Source: Clostridia bacterium (GTDB lineage: Bacteria > Bacillota > Clostridia > Christensenellales > Aristaeellaceae). From it: a stretch of 64,000 bases of DNA. Below the pieces are notes generated by a model. That model ran no database searches and was not told the origin of the DNA. It saw nothing but the letters and a program-made list of their open reading frames with translations. The translations under genes and the position numbers were made by a program. Of this stretch, positions 49,621-57,818 are shown in pieces. The first letter of the stretch is position 1. Each line of letters opens with the position of its first letter. The DNA lies in assembly GCA_017431005.1 (NCBI GenBank), contig JAFRLY010000004.1, forward strand, positions 49,905 through 113,904, written 5' to 3'.

Positions 49621-50850
49621 ATGAAGCACACACTTACGAAGATAAAATCTCTCCTGGCAGCAATCGTTCTCCTGATCATGGCCCTGACGGTTCCCTCCGC
49701 CCTGGCGTCTTCCGGCGCCGCAGCCTACGCCGCGGCGGATCAGTTTACCAGCCGGGATCTGGCTCAGGAGGCTGACCTTACAGACGCCGTCACCTTCACC
49801 GTTTCCGACGGTACGGATCTCACCGTCACGGAAGCCGGTGTATACGTTCTGACCGGCACCGCGTCGGAGGTCACCGTCACGGTGGAAGCGCCGGATGACG
49901 CCAAGGTTCAGCTGGTGCTGGACGGACTGCAGCTGACCAACAGCGATTTCCCCTGCATTTATGTGAAGACTGCGGATAAGGTTTTCATCACCCTGGCTTC
50001 CGACAGTTCCCTTGCCGTCACCGGATCCTTCCGGGCAGACGGCAGTACCAACACGGACGGCGTCATCTTTTCCAGGCAGGACCTGGTTCTGGGCGGCACG
50101 GCTGTTCTGACCGTGTCCTCCACGGACAACGGCGTTGTCTGCAAGGATGATCTGAAAATCACCGGCGGCACCTGGCGGATTACCGCGGCCTCCAAGGCCT
50201 TTGAGGCCCATGATTCGATCCGGGTTGCCGGCGGCACCTTTGAGCTGAAAGCCGGCACCGACGGCTTCCACGCGGAAGACAGCGACGACAATACCGCAGG
50301 TTACATTTATATTGCGGACGGCGACATCACCGTCACCTGCGGTGACGACGCGATCCATGCCACCACCGTCTGCCAGATCGACGGCGGCACCCTGAACCTG
50401 AGCGGCGCTGAAGGCATCGAAGCCACCTACATCCGGATCAACGGCGGTTCCGTCAGTATTGCCGCCTCGGACGACGGTATCAACGCCGCGAAAAAATCCA
50501 CCGCCTGTGAAATCGCCGTGGAATTCAACGGCGGCGAGGTCACCATCACCATGGGCGCGGGCGATACCGACGGCGTTGATTCGAACGGCAATATCTACAT
50601 GAACGGCGGCACGGTCACCGTCAACGGCGCCAGCTTCGATTACGACGGGAGCGCTCAGTTCAACGGCGGAAGCATATTTGTCAACGGCCAGCAGCTTGCC
50701 TCCATTCCGAATCAGATGATGGGCGGCGGCATGCGGGGCGGCTGGGGCGGCTTCGGAAACGCCGGCGGCCAGGGTGCCTGGGGGAATGCCGGCGGTCAGA
50801 ATACCCAGGGCGGCCACGGCGGAGGCCGGGGCGGCCGCGGCGGCTGGTAA
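49621..50850 (+). CDS. Secreted Cthe_2159-like beta-helix carbohydrate-binding protein
   Basis: Exported protein of 409 residues: signal peptide (LLAAIVLLIMALTVPSALA, cleavage near residue 28), then repeated short beta strands with NGG, DGV and GG turns (about 60-375) typical of the DUF4353 right-handed beta-helix family; the structurally known member Cthe_2159 binds polygalacturonate and Ca2+. Many Asp residues at the turns fit Ca2+ binding. The C-terminus (about 370-409) is an unusual Gly-rich tail with Trp, His and Arg (GGWGGFG, GGRGG). Start at 49621 with AAGGAAAGGCGG upstream. Likely surface pectin-binding protein; no anchor visible. Confidence 0.82.
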   Translation: MKHTLTKIKSLLAAIVLLIMALTVPSALASSGAAAYAAADQFTSRDLAQEADLTDAVTFTVSDGTDLTVTEAGVYVLTGTASEVTVTVEAPDDAKVQLVLDGLQLTNSDFPCIYVKTADKVFITLASDSSLAVTGSFRADGSTNTDGVIFSRQDLVLGGTAVLTVSSTDNGVVCKDDLKITGGTWRITAASKAFEAHDSIRVAGGTFELKAGTDGFHAEDSDDNTAGYIYIADGDITVTCGDDAIHATTVCQIDGGTLNLSGAEGIEATYIRINGGSVSIAASDDGINAAKKSTACEIAVEFNGGEVTITMGAGDTDGVDSNGNIYMNGGTVTVNGASFDYDGSAQFNGGSIFVNGQQLASIPNQMMGGGMRGGWGGFGNAGGQGAWGNAGGQNTQGGHGGGRGGRGGW

Positions 50851-50881
50851 AACATCTGTTGCTTTTTACATATTCATGTCC

Positions 50882-50916
50882 GGAGAGCCTCCTGCAGGCT
50901 CTCCATCCTTTTTCTT
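50882..50916 (+). terminator. Terminator of the DUF4353 gene
   Basis: Nine-pair stem GGAGAGCCT / AGGCTCTCC, loop CCTGC, followed by ATCCTTTTTCTT. Its T-run abuts the murA -35 box. Confidence 0.85.
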
Positions 50917-50943
50917 GTCAGTAAACAGGGAATTGTGTATAAT
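50915..50943 (+). promoter_or_regulatory. Promoter of the murA operon
   Basis: TTGTCA (50915-50920), 17-base spacer, perfect TATAAT (50938-50943) with TG just before. Confidence 0.8.
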
Positions 50944-50980
50944 AGAAAAAGTCAACAGATTGCCTGGGAGGTGAAATGCT

Positions 50981-52249
50981 TTGCCGTCTACGGATCGGAT
51001 GCTGGTTACCGGCGGACATGCTCTGGAGGGGCAGGTTCGTGTCAGCGGCGGAAAGAACACTGCTGTGGCCGTGATTCCCGCGACCCTGCTGTGTGACGAG
51101 CCCTGCACCATTGAGAATCTCCCTGATATTGAGGATGTTCACGCCCTCGCCGATATTCTGAAGGATCTGGGCGCCAAAGTGGACTATATCCCGGGCAAAT
51201 CCATGGTTGTGGATCCCCGCCCGGCGGAAGGGACCAGTGTTTCCTATAAAAACGCGCAGCGTCTCCGCGCCAGCTACTATCTGCTCGGCGCCCTGCTGGG
51301 CCGCTGCGGCAAGGCTCAGGTGCCCACACCCGGCGGCTGCGATATCGGCACCCGTCCGGTGGATCAGCATCTGAAGGGCTTCCAGGCCATCGGTGCCGAC
51401 GCCGGGGAAATCGGCGGTCTGATCACCGCCGAATGCAATCAACTGACCGGCGGCGACGTATTTTTTGATATTGTCACCGTGGGCGCCACGGTGAACGTGA
51501 TTCTGGCCGCAGTCAAGGCCAGGGGCACCACGGTCATCTACAACGCGGCCAAGGAGCCCCACATCGTTGACCTGGCCAACTTCCTGAACAGCATGGGCGC
51601 CAAGATCAAGGGCGCCGGTACGGATATCATCCGGATCCGGGGCGTCCAGCATCTGCATAAAACAACCTATGCCGTTATTCCCGATCAGATTGAGACAGGT
51701 ACGCTGATGATCGCCGCTGCTGCCACCGGCGGAGACATCATCATCAACGGCTGCATTCCCACCCATATGGACGCTCTCAGCGCCAAGCTGCTGGAAATGG
51801 GCGTCAAGGTTACGGATTATGACGATGCCATCCGTGTGCATGTTGTCGGTCCCCGCCGCGCGATTAACGTCAAAACCCAGGTATATCCCGGTTTCCCGAC
51901 AGATCTGCAGCAGCCCATGAGCGCGCTGCTGACCACAGCCAAGGGAACCAGCATCGTCACTGAAACGATCTTTGAGCAGCGCTTCCGCCACCTGGATGAA
52001 ATCCGCCGCATGGGCGCCCACGTCCGGGTGATGGACCGCACCGCCATCATTGAAGGGGTTCCGGAGCTTTACGGAGCCCCGATGACCGCCACCGACCTGC
52101 GGGCCGGCGCTGCGCTGATTATTGCCGGGCTGATGGGCCGCGGCGTTACGGAAATTTATGAACCCGGCTATATTGACCGCGGTTATGAGCATATTGAGGA
52201 CAAGCTTCGTTCCCTCGGCGCAGTGATTGAGCGGGAACCTATAGCCTGA
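50981..52249 (+). CDS. murA: UDP-N-acetylglucosamine 1-carboxyvinyltransferase
   Basis: First committed enzyme of peptidoglycan synthesis: transfers enolpyruvate from PEP to UDP-GlcNAc; 422 residues, cytoplasmic. Conserved K25-N26 (GGKNT) and the catalytic cysteine C120 in TPGGCDIGTRP (the fosfomycin target, equivalent to E. coli Cys115) are present, as is GTDIIRIRG. Start is a TTG at 50981 with GGGAGG nine bases upstream; the nearby ATG at 50976 is out of frame and the in-frame ATG at 50999 lacks a site. Followed after 19 bases by a J-domain gene on the same transcript. Confidence 0.95.
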   Translation: MPSTDRMLVTGGHALEGQVRVSGGKNTAVAVIPATLLCDEPCTIENLPDIEDVHALADILKDLGAKVDYIPGKSMVVDPRPAEGTSVSYKNAQRLRASYYLLGALLGRCGKAQVPTPGGCDIGTRPVDQHLKGFQAIGADAGEIGGLITAECNQLTGGDVFFDIVTVGATVNVILAAVKARGTTVIYNAAKEPHIVDLANFLNSMGAKIKGAGTDIIRIRGVQHLHKTTYAVIPDQIETGTLMIAAAATGGDIIINGCIPTHMDALSAKLLEMGVKVTDYDDAIRVHVVGPRRAINVKTQVYPGFPTDLQQPMSALLTTAKGTSIVTETIFEQRFRHLDEIRRMGAHVRVMDRTAIIEGVPELYGAPMTATDLRAGAALIIAGLMGRGVTEIYEPGYIDRGYEHIEDKLRSLGAVIEREPIA

Positions 52250-52268
52250 TCCCGTCGAGGTATGAGCG

Positions 52269-52793
52269 ATGATCAGTCCTTTTCAGACGCTGGGGGTGCC
52301 TCCCTGGGCCGACCCGGAGGAGATCCGGAGCGCCTACCGCGTCCTGGTCAAGCAGTGGCATCCGGACATGATGCAGGACCCTGCTGCCCGTCAGCGGGCA
52401 CAGCAGCGCATGGTGGAAATCAACCTGGCCTATGAGGAGGCTCTCCGGATGTCCGCCCCCCGCCGCAGGCCCTCCGTCGTCCCTGAGCTGCATCAGGATG
52501 ACGCCATCATGCTGGCTGAAAGCAGGCTTTCCCAGGGAAAACCGGAGGAAGCGCTCCGCCAGCTGCTGCGGGCAGAAGGCCGCAGCGCTGCCTGGTATGC
52601 GCTGCAGGGCCGGATCCTGATGGCCATGCGCCAGTATGAAAGCGCCCATCAGTCTCTCCGGGAAGCGCTCCGGCTGGATCCGGACAACCATGAGTATCAC
52701 ATGCAGGCTTTTGAGGCTGAATCCCAGCTGAGAAAATCACGGACGCTGCCCGGCAGGGTACGGAGCCTTTTCCGCCGGGTCACAGGACAGTAA
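52269..52793 (+). CDS. J-domain protein with TPR-like C-terminus
   Basis: Cytoplasmic DnaJ-type co-chaperone of 174 residues. The J domain is at about residues 1-65 with the essential HPD at 31-33 (QWHPDMM); the Gly/Phe, zinc-finger and substrate domains of DnaJ are absent. The C-terminal half (about 78-150) looks like one or two tetratricopeptide helices pairs (RLSQGKPEEALRQLL, QYESAHQSLREALRLDPDN). It probably recruits Hsp70 to a specific client. Coupled to murA in one operon and closed by a bidirectional terminator. Confidence 0.88.
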   Translation: MISPFQTLGVPPWADPEEIRSAYRVLVKQWHPDMMQDPAARQRAQQRMVEINLAYEEALRMSAPRRRPSVVPELHQDDAIMLAESRLSQGKPEEALRQLLRAEGRSAAWYALQGRILMAMRQYESAHQSLREALRLDPDNHEYHMQAFEAESQLRKSRTLPGRVRSLFRRVTGQ

Positions 52794-52819
52794 AAACCGC
52801 CGCAGCCGCGGCGGTTTTT
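52794..52819. terminator. Bidirectional terminator after the J-domain gene
   Basis: Stem AAACCGCCGC / GCGGCGGTTT with AGCC loop, A-run before and T-run after. Confidence 0.85.
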
Positions 52820-52839
52820 GTTGATGCTCCGTTCCTTTG

Positions 52840-54147
52840 TCAGGCTTTGTTTTCCGCGATCCGGAAATGCTTTTTCCCGACCGTCAGGAAGACAAAGCCC
52901 AGCACGAAGAGCAGGATAATGCTCAGAATGCCGAAGCACGCCTTGCCGGTCAGTCCGTAGAAAAGCTCATACAGAGCGGGGCCGATAACGCAGGCGAACT
53001 TGCCGAAAATATCCATAAAGCCGAAATACTCGCCGCTGCGCTCCGCCGGAATCAGCTGGCCGAAATAGGAGCGGCTCAGGGCCTGAATACCGCCCTGCAC
53101 CGTGCCCACCAGAGTGGCCAGCACCCAGAACAGCACCTGGCTGATGCCGACAGCCTTTTCCATGGTGAGATTCAGGCTCTCATGGAAGTCCACAATAAAG
53201 CCCATGCCGAAGCCCAGGATCGTGATAAACGCGTAAACCAGCACCGCGATGGTAATCAGCCGCAGTGTGCCCGCTTTTTTGGACCAGTTGCCGAACAGGA
53301 TGCTGCAGGGCATGGCAACGATCTGCGTCACCAGCAGCGCAAGGATCATTCCGATGGCGCCCAGTCCCAGCGTGTCGCCGTATTTCGTTGCCATGGAAAT
53401 GATGGTATCCACACCGTCAATATAGAAGAAATACGCGCACAGGAAGAACAGGACAGCCTTGTTCTTCAAAATGCTGCGGAAGGTGTTCACGGTATTCTTC
53501 CAGGCCGCCTTGCCCAGCTCCGCCGGAGGCGTGTCCACATAGGCCACCTGGTGAACGTTCTTCATGAACGGCAGGGAGAATACAAGCCACCAGACCGGCA
53601 CGATCAGCACGGCAATCCGCATGCTCAGCTCGCTCTGCTTCATCAGCAGCATAATCGCGATGGAGATGATGAACGGAATCGTTGAACCGCCGATATACCC
53701 CATGGCAAAGCCCCAGGTGCTGACCTTGTCCATCCGGTCCGGCGTGGTCACGTCCGTCAGGAAGCTGTCATAGAACATATTGGCTCCGCTGAACCCGATC
53801 CGGCTGATAACAAAACCCACCAGCATCAGCTGCCAGCTGCCCACCAGGCCCATGACGGCGGTGAAAACCACGCCCGCCAGCATGAACCCTGTCCACAGCT
53901 TTTTCTTCATGCCCTTGAAATCGGCAATGGAGCCCAGATACGGCGCCAGAACAGCCACCAGCAGGTTTGCGAAGGAAACCGCGTAGCCGTACAGATGGTC
54001 CCCCAGCGAACCGTCGCCCGCCACCTGGGAATACAGGATCGGGAAGATTGCCGCCATGATGTTGGTGGCATAAATGGAATTGGCCCAGTCATAGAAAATC
54101 CAGGACCACTCCGTTTTTGAGAAACGTTTGTTGCGTTTTGCGGCCAT
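52840..54147 (-). CDS. UMF1-family MFS transporter (Atg22-like)
   Basis: Major-facilitator membrane protein of 435 residues with about 12 helices, of the bacterial UMF1/Atg22-like group, thought to export amino acids or other small molecules. Hallmarks are WIFYDWANSIYATNIMAAIFP in pieces (first helix), GSIADFKGMKKK in the 2-3 loop and the second-half QALSRSYFGQLIP. Start at 54147 (MAAKRNKRF) with GAGG eleven bases upstream; longer starts lie upstream of the promoter. Monocistronic, convergent with the murA operon. Substrate unknown. Confidence 0.88.
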   Translation of the reverse strand: MAAKRNKRFSKTEWSWIFYDWANSIYATNIMAAIFPILYSQVAGDGSLGDHLYGYAVSFANLLVAVLAPYLGSIADFKGMKKKLWTGFMLAGVVFTAVMGLVGSWQLMLVGFVISRIGFSGANMFYDSFLTDVTTPDRMDKVSTWGFAMGYIGGSTIPFIISIAIMLLMKQSELSMRIAVLIVPVWWLVFSLPFMKNVHQVAYVDTPPAELGKAAWKNTVNTFRSILKNKAVLFFLCAYFFYIDGVDTIISMATKYGDTLGLGAIGMILALLVTQIVAMPCSILFGNWSKKAGTLRLITIAVLVYAFITILGFGMGFIVDFHESLNLTMEKAVGISQVLFWVLATLVGTVQGGIQALSRSYFGQLIPAERSGEYFGFMDIFGKFACVIGPALYELFYGLTGKACFGILSIILLFVLGFVFLTVGKKHFRIAENKA

Positions 54148-54177
54148 TTTGCTATGCACCTCGAAACAAAAAGAAAT

Positions 54178-54216
54178 CAGCCTGAACATTATTTCACGTT
54201 CAGGCTGGTTTGTCAA
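54178..54216 (-). promoter_or_regulatory. UMF1 promoter overlapping a terminator-like hairpin
   Basis: TTGACA (54211-54216), 17-base spacer, AATAAT (54188-54193). The spacer and start region are the arms of a 10-base inverted repeat (CAGCCTGAAC 54178-54187 and its complement 54198-54207), followed by T-rich sequence on the minus strand; it probably ends the SH3-protein transcript. Confidence 0.6.
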
Positions 54217-54246
54217 TTATTCCGTTTTGTACCGGGCGGTGCTTCC

Positions 54247-55224
54247 TTATGAATTGTTGGCCATCATCGCCGTTTCGGCGTCCAGCATGGTCACATATTC
54301 AGTCAGGATATAGCAGTGCCAGCCGGCCACGTCCACCTCGCACCATTTGTCGTCCCGCGAGAAGATCGTCAGCGGCGTTCCCAGCACATAATCCCCCAGA
54401 ATCCGGGATCCCGCTTTCGCGTTGGCACGGATATTGATCGTGGATTTTCCGGTGGTCCGGCCGTCAATGCTGATCAGCCCGGATTCATAGGTCCGGATCA
54501 CATTGGGGAAGAACTTCAGGGCGGAAGTCAGCACATAGCCGCGCATCCCGTCGTAATCCACCTTGGACCAGTTTTTTCCGGTGCTCAGCACCCGCACAAC
54601 CTTCCCTGTGATGCAGTGATCCAGCACAAAGGCTTTGGTGCTGGTATTGGCCCGCAGGGTGGCATAGCCGACCCGGTTGGCGTCAATCACCGCAAGCACC
54701 TGGCTTGCCGGCGCCTCGGTGGACCAGGCCAGGTCGCAGGTATTCACCAGCATATCATTCTCACCGATCCGGATCATGGACCGGGCCAGCCCCATGTAAA
54801 GCACGGTAGCCGGAATAGGATCCTTTTCCGGGCCGAAGTAATAGGTTTCCGTATAGGTTCCGTTGCGCTCCAGCGCCTTCTTCATCCGGGCCTCCCATTC
54901 CTCCTGGGTCAGCCCGCCGCCGGAAGAAGAATCATCCCCGGTTCCGTACTGTCCGGAAATAACGGTAATGCTGCCGTCCTCATTCATCGGAATGCCGGAG
55001 GAATCATTGACAACGATCCCCCCGCTGCTGTTTCCTGACGGTTCACTGTCATCCGGGGTGATTTTGACGCTGACGCCTTCCGGGCTGGTATAAATCCCGG
55101 TATCATAATTCCAGATACCTCCGTCCTCGTCACGCACAATGCCCGTCTCAGCCAGGCTGAAAGCGCAGCAGCCCATAATGATTCCAAGCAAAACAGCAAG
55201 CCAGGCTGTTGATTTTCTGAACAC
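54247..55224 (-). CDS. Secreted SH3-domain protein
   Basis: Exported protein of 325 residues. A signal peptide-like start (STAWLAVLLGIIMGCCAFSLA) is followed by an acidic Ser/Gly-rich linker (to about 110), a short helix-rich part and two SH3-type segments: about 200-240 (VLSTGKNWSKVDYDGMRGYV) and about 260-312 (NIRANAKAGSRILGDYVLG, KWCEVDVAGWHCYI). SH3 repeats of this kind bind cell-wall peptides. I start at GTG 55224, which has GGAGG eight bases upstream; the ATG at 55245 has only a poor site. Two adjacent cysteines sit at the end of the signal; a lipoprotein form cannot be excluded. Confidence 0.78.
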   Translation of the reverse strand: MFRKSTAWLAVLLGIIMGCCAFSLAETGIVRDEDGGIWNYDTGIYTSPEGVSVKITPDDSEPSGNSSGGIVVNDSSGIPMNEDGSITVISGQYGTGDDSSSGGGLTQEEWEARMKKALERNGTYTETYYFGPEKDPIPATVLYMGLARSMIRIGENDMLVNTCDLAWSTEAPASQVLAVIDANRVGYATLRANTSTKAFVLDHCITGKVVRVLSTGKNWSKVDYDGMRGYVLTSALKFFPNVIRTYESGLISIDGRTTGKSTINIRANAKAGSRILGDYVLGTPLTIFSRDDKWCEVDVAGWHCYILTEYVTMLDAETAMMANNS

Positions 55225-55309
55225 GCTTTCACCCTCCTGTTTCATCCTGACCGGTATGAAATCCCGCACTTTATCCGCCCGGAATCCGTTTCCGGTGCGA
55301 ACACCATAT

Positions 55310-55338
55310 ATTGTAGCTTTTCATCTTGCTTTTGTCAA
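55310..55338 (-). promoter_or_regulatory. Promoter of the SH3-protein gene
   Basis: Perfect TTGACA (55333-55338), 17-base spacer, TACAAT (55310-55315). The divergent radical SAM gene has no clear promoter of its own; TTGTCA at 55332-55337 on the plus strand lacks a good -10. Confidence 0.75.
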
Positions 55339-55388
55339 GAAAATGAAATATTATTGTAACAAACCCAGTCATTGAAAGGATGTTCAGG

Positions 55389-56555
55389 ATGAAAATTGCC
55401 AAAGCGGATGCCCTGACCTGGTTCCGGTTCCTGTCCGACCTCCCGGAGGAGGAGACGCCGGGTCCCCGGCAGCAGGAGATTGCCTATGCCGTTTTTGATC
55501 AGATAGAGCGCGCCGTCAGCGCCCGCCGGGAAGCCCTGCTCCGGGAAATCCCCGGCCTCATGGCCGTAGTCCCGGGGCAGCCGGCCGGCATTCCCTGGCA
55601 GCCGGGCATGGCCTGCTGTTCCCTGTATGTCGGACCGGACAGTCGCTATCCCCGCGGATGCCGCAGCTGCCTGCTGGGCACCGGTCTGTCCGCCGTGCGC
55701 AAAACCAACCGCTGCAATGCCGCCTGCCCCTTCTGCTATGACTATGGAATGCTGGACAGCATCGAACCCATCGGAGAAGGGCTGTGGGAAATCGGCGGCA
55801 CCCGTTACCGGGAGGAGGATCTGTCTCTGCTGTTCCTGCTGCAACACAGGCCCACCGGCATCTCCTACGTCTATCTGGAGCCCTTCATAGAAATTGAAAA
55901 ATATTATCCGGTCATCCGGCGTTTCCATGAAGCCGGCGTTCATCAGCACATGTATACCAACGGCATCCTGGCGACGCCTGAAAACCTGAAGGCCCTGGGC
56001 GAAGCCGGGCTGGATGAGCTGCGCTTCAACCTCGGCGCCACCAATGCCTCCGACCGGGTCATTGAAGCCATGGCGGCCGCCCGGGATTATATTCCCCAGG
56101 TCGGGATTGAAACGCCCATGACCCGGGAATTCTACGATACCTTCCTGCAGAAGAAGGAGAAGATTTTCGCCTCCGGCGCGGAATTCATGAACTGCGCGGA
56201 GCTGCACCTGAATGAGAACAACCTCGGAAACTACTGGGGCGAAGCCATGTATTTTTACCGTATGGGATATCTCAGCCCGGTCTTCAGCCGGGACCTGACC
56301 CTGCGCCTGATGCAGAAAGCAGGAGCCGAACACTGGCCCCTGCTGCTGCATGACTGTTCCAACGCCACCAAGTTTGCCCGGGATCTGAACCTGAGCGCCA
56401 GGGAAGGCGGCTGGTTCGGCCGGAGCGGTTACGGCTGTGAGTTTTCCCGGATCCCGTATGAAGCTTTCCTCCCCCTGCTGGAGGACCCGGCCTTCACCTT
56501 CCTGGAGGAGGAGCCGCTTCCCCCGGGCTACCGTCCCGGAGACCTGGTTTTCTGA
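55389..56555 (+). CDS. Radical SAM protein with extra cysteine pairs, function unknown
   Basis: Radical SAM enzyme of 388 residues. The cluster motif is C109-x3-C113-x2-C116 (NRCNAACPFCYDYG). Before it lie C76-C77 and C91-x2-C94 (GCRSCLLG), which could hold a second cluster or a zinc. Following strands (YVYLEPFIEIEKYYP, HMYTNGILATPENL, LRFNLGATN) fit the TIM-barrel SAM fold, but the usual GGEP-type motif after the second strand is LEP. A C-terminal region (about 290-388) with HDCSNATKFARDLN is not recognised. Substrate unknown; no RiPP precursor or partner lies next to it. ATG at 55389 chosen for AAAGG nine bases upstream. Confidence 0.85.
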   Translation: MKIAKADALTWFRFLSDLPEEETPGPRQQEIAYAVFDQIERAVSARREALLREIPGLMAVVPGQPAGIPWQPGMACCSLYVGPDSRYPRGCRSCLLGTGLSAVRKTNRCNAACPFCYDYGMLDSIEPIGEGLWEIGGTRYREEDLSLLFLLQHRPTGISYVYLEPFIEIEKYYPVIRRFHEAGVHQHMYTNGILATPENLKALGEAGLDELRFNLGATNASDRVIEAMAAARDYIPQVGIETPMTREFYDTFLQKKEKIFASGAEFMNCAELHLNENNLGNYWGEAMYFYRMGYLSPVFSRDLTLRLMQKAGAEHWPLLLHDCSNATKFARDLNLSAREGGWFGRSGYGCEFSRIPYEAFLPLLEDPAFTFLEEEPLPPGYRPGDLVF

Positions 56556-56568
56556 AAGCCGGGCGGCT

Positions 56569-57801
56569 TCAGAATCCTGTCAGCGTGGCAAAATAGTCGT
56601 CGGGTGTCTCCGCCCGCCGGATCATCCGGTAACCGCCCTCCGCGGTGTACAGAATCTCCGCGGACCGCAGCCTTCCGTTATAATTGTATCCCATGGCATA
56701 GCCGTGGGCGCCGGTATCGTGAATCACCAGCAGATCGCCTGGCACGGTTTCCGGCATTTTTCTTTCCACGGCAAACTTGTCGTTATTCTCGCACAGGCTG
56801 CCGGTCACGTCGTACACATGGTCCTCCGGCCAGTCCCGCTTGCCGCAGACCGTAATATGATGATACGCGCCGTACATGGCCGGCCGCATCAGGTTGACGG
56901 CGCAGGCGTCCACGCCGATGTAATCCCGGTAGATCTTCTTCTCATGCATGGCCCGGGTTACAAGCCAGCCGAAGGGGCCGGTCATCCAGCGGCCCAGCTC
57001 CGTTTTAATACCCACGCCGCCTTCCGGACAGATCTTTTCAAAAGCCCGGCGGACGCCTTCACCGATCGCCGCAATATCCGGTTCCGGATCCTCCGGCCGG
57101 TAGGGAATCCCGATACCGCCGGACAGGTCGATGAAGCCGAACCGCAGCCCGGTCTCCTCCGCCAGTTCCTTCCCCAGCGTCAGCAGCAGCGCCGCCAGCT
57201 CCGGGAAATAGGACTCCTCCCGCGTGTTGGAGGACAGGAAAGCATGCAGCCCGAAGGTCCGGACACTCTCCGTTTTCAGTTCCTTCAGGGCTTCCCGCAG
57301 CTGGGACGGCATCATGCCGTATTTCGCTTCCCCGGGATTGCCCATGATCGTGTTGCCGATGGCGAAATCCCCGCCCGGATTGAACCGCAGGCAGACCGTT
57401 TCCGGAATGCCGCCGTGGCTCCGCAGCGTCGGAACATCCGACAGGTCATCCAGATTGATGACAGCCCCGAGCGCTCTGGCCTGGCTGAATTCCTCCGGCG
57501 GCATGGCATTGGCGGAAAGGATGATCTCCTCTCCCCGGAAGCCGCACCGTTCCGCCAGTGTCAGCTCAGTGGCGGAGGAGCAGTCCAGCCCGCAGCCCTC
57601 CTCCTTCAGGATGCTGAGAATCGCCGGATTCGGCAGCGCTTTGACCGCAAAGTATTCACGGAAATCCGGGTTCCAGCCGAAGGCGGCGTTCAGCGCCCGC
57701 GCGCGGACCCGGATGCCTGCCTCATCATACAGATGAAACGGTGTCGGAAACCGTTTCGCGGCTTCCTCAAAAACAGCGTCGCTCAGTTGAAAATTCGGCA
57801 T
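56569..57801 (-). CDS. lysA: Diaminopimelate decarboxylase family protein
   Basis: PLP-dependent fold III decarboxylase of 410 residues, most likely converting meso-diaminopimelate to lysine. The PLP lysine is K54 in YFAVKALPNP; GGGIG-type phosphate loop reads DLSGGIGIPY; the substrate-side motif is TELGRWMTG and the dimer cysteine loop VTGSLCENNDKFA, with GAHGYAMGYNYNG at the end. The residues differ a little from standard LysA (for instance HAFLSSNT rather than HCHIGS-type), so a related carboxynorspermidine-type activity is a lesser alternative. Third gene after smc and the protease-like gene, 17 bases downstream of the latter. Confidence 0.82.
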   Translation of the reverse strand: MPNFQLSDAVFEEAAKRFPTPFHLYDEAGIRVRARALNAAFGWNPDFREYFAVKALPNPAILSILKEEGCGLDCSSATELTLAERCGFRGEEIILSANAMPPEEFSQARALGAVINLDDLSDVPTLRSHGGIPETVCLRFNPGGDFAIGNTIMGNPGEAKYGMMPSQLREALKELKTESVRTFGLHAFLSSNTREESYFPELAALLLTLGKELAEETGLRFGFIDLSGGIGIPYRPEDPEPDIAAIGEGVRRAFEKICPEGGVGIKTELGRWMTGPFGWLVTRAMHEKKIYRDYIGVDACAVNLMRPAMYGAYHHITVCGKRDWPEDHVYDVTGSLCENNDKFAVERKMPETVPGDLLVIHDTGAHGYAMGYNYNGRLRSAEILYTAEGGYRMIRRAETPDDYFATLTGF

Positions 57802-57818
57802 GTTGTTTTCTCCTCCGG

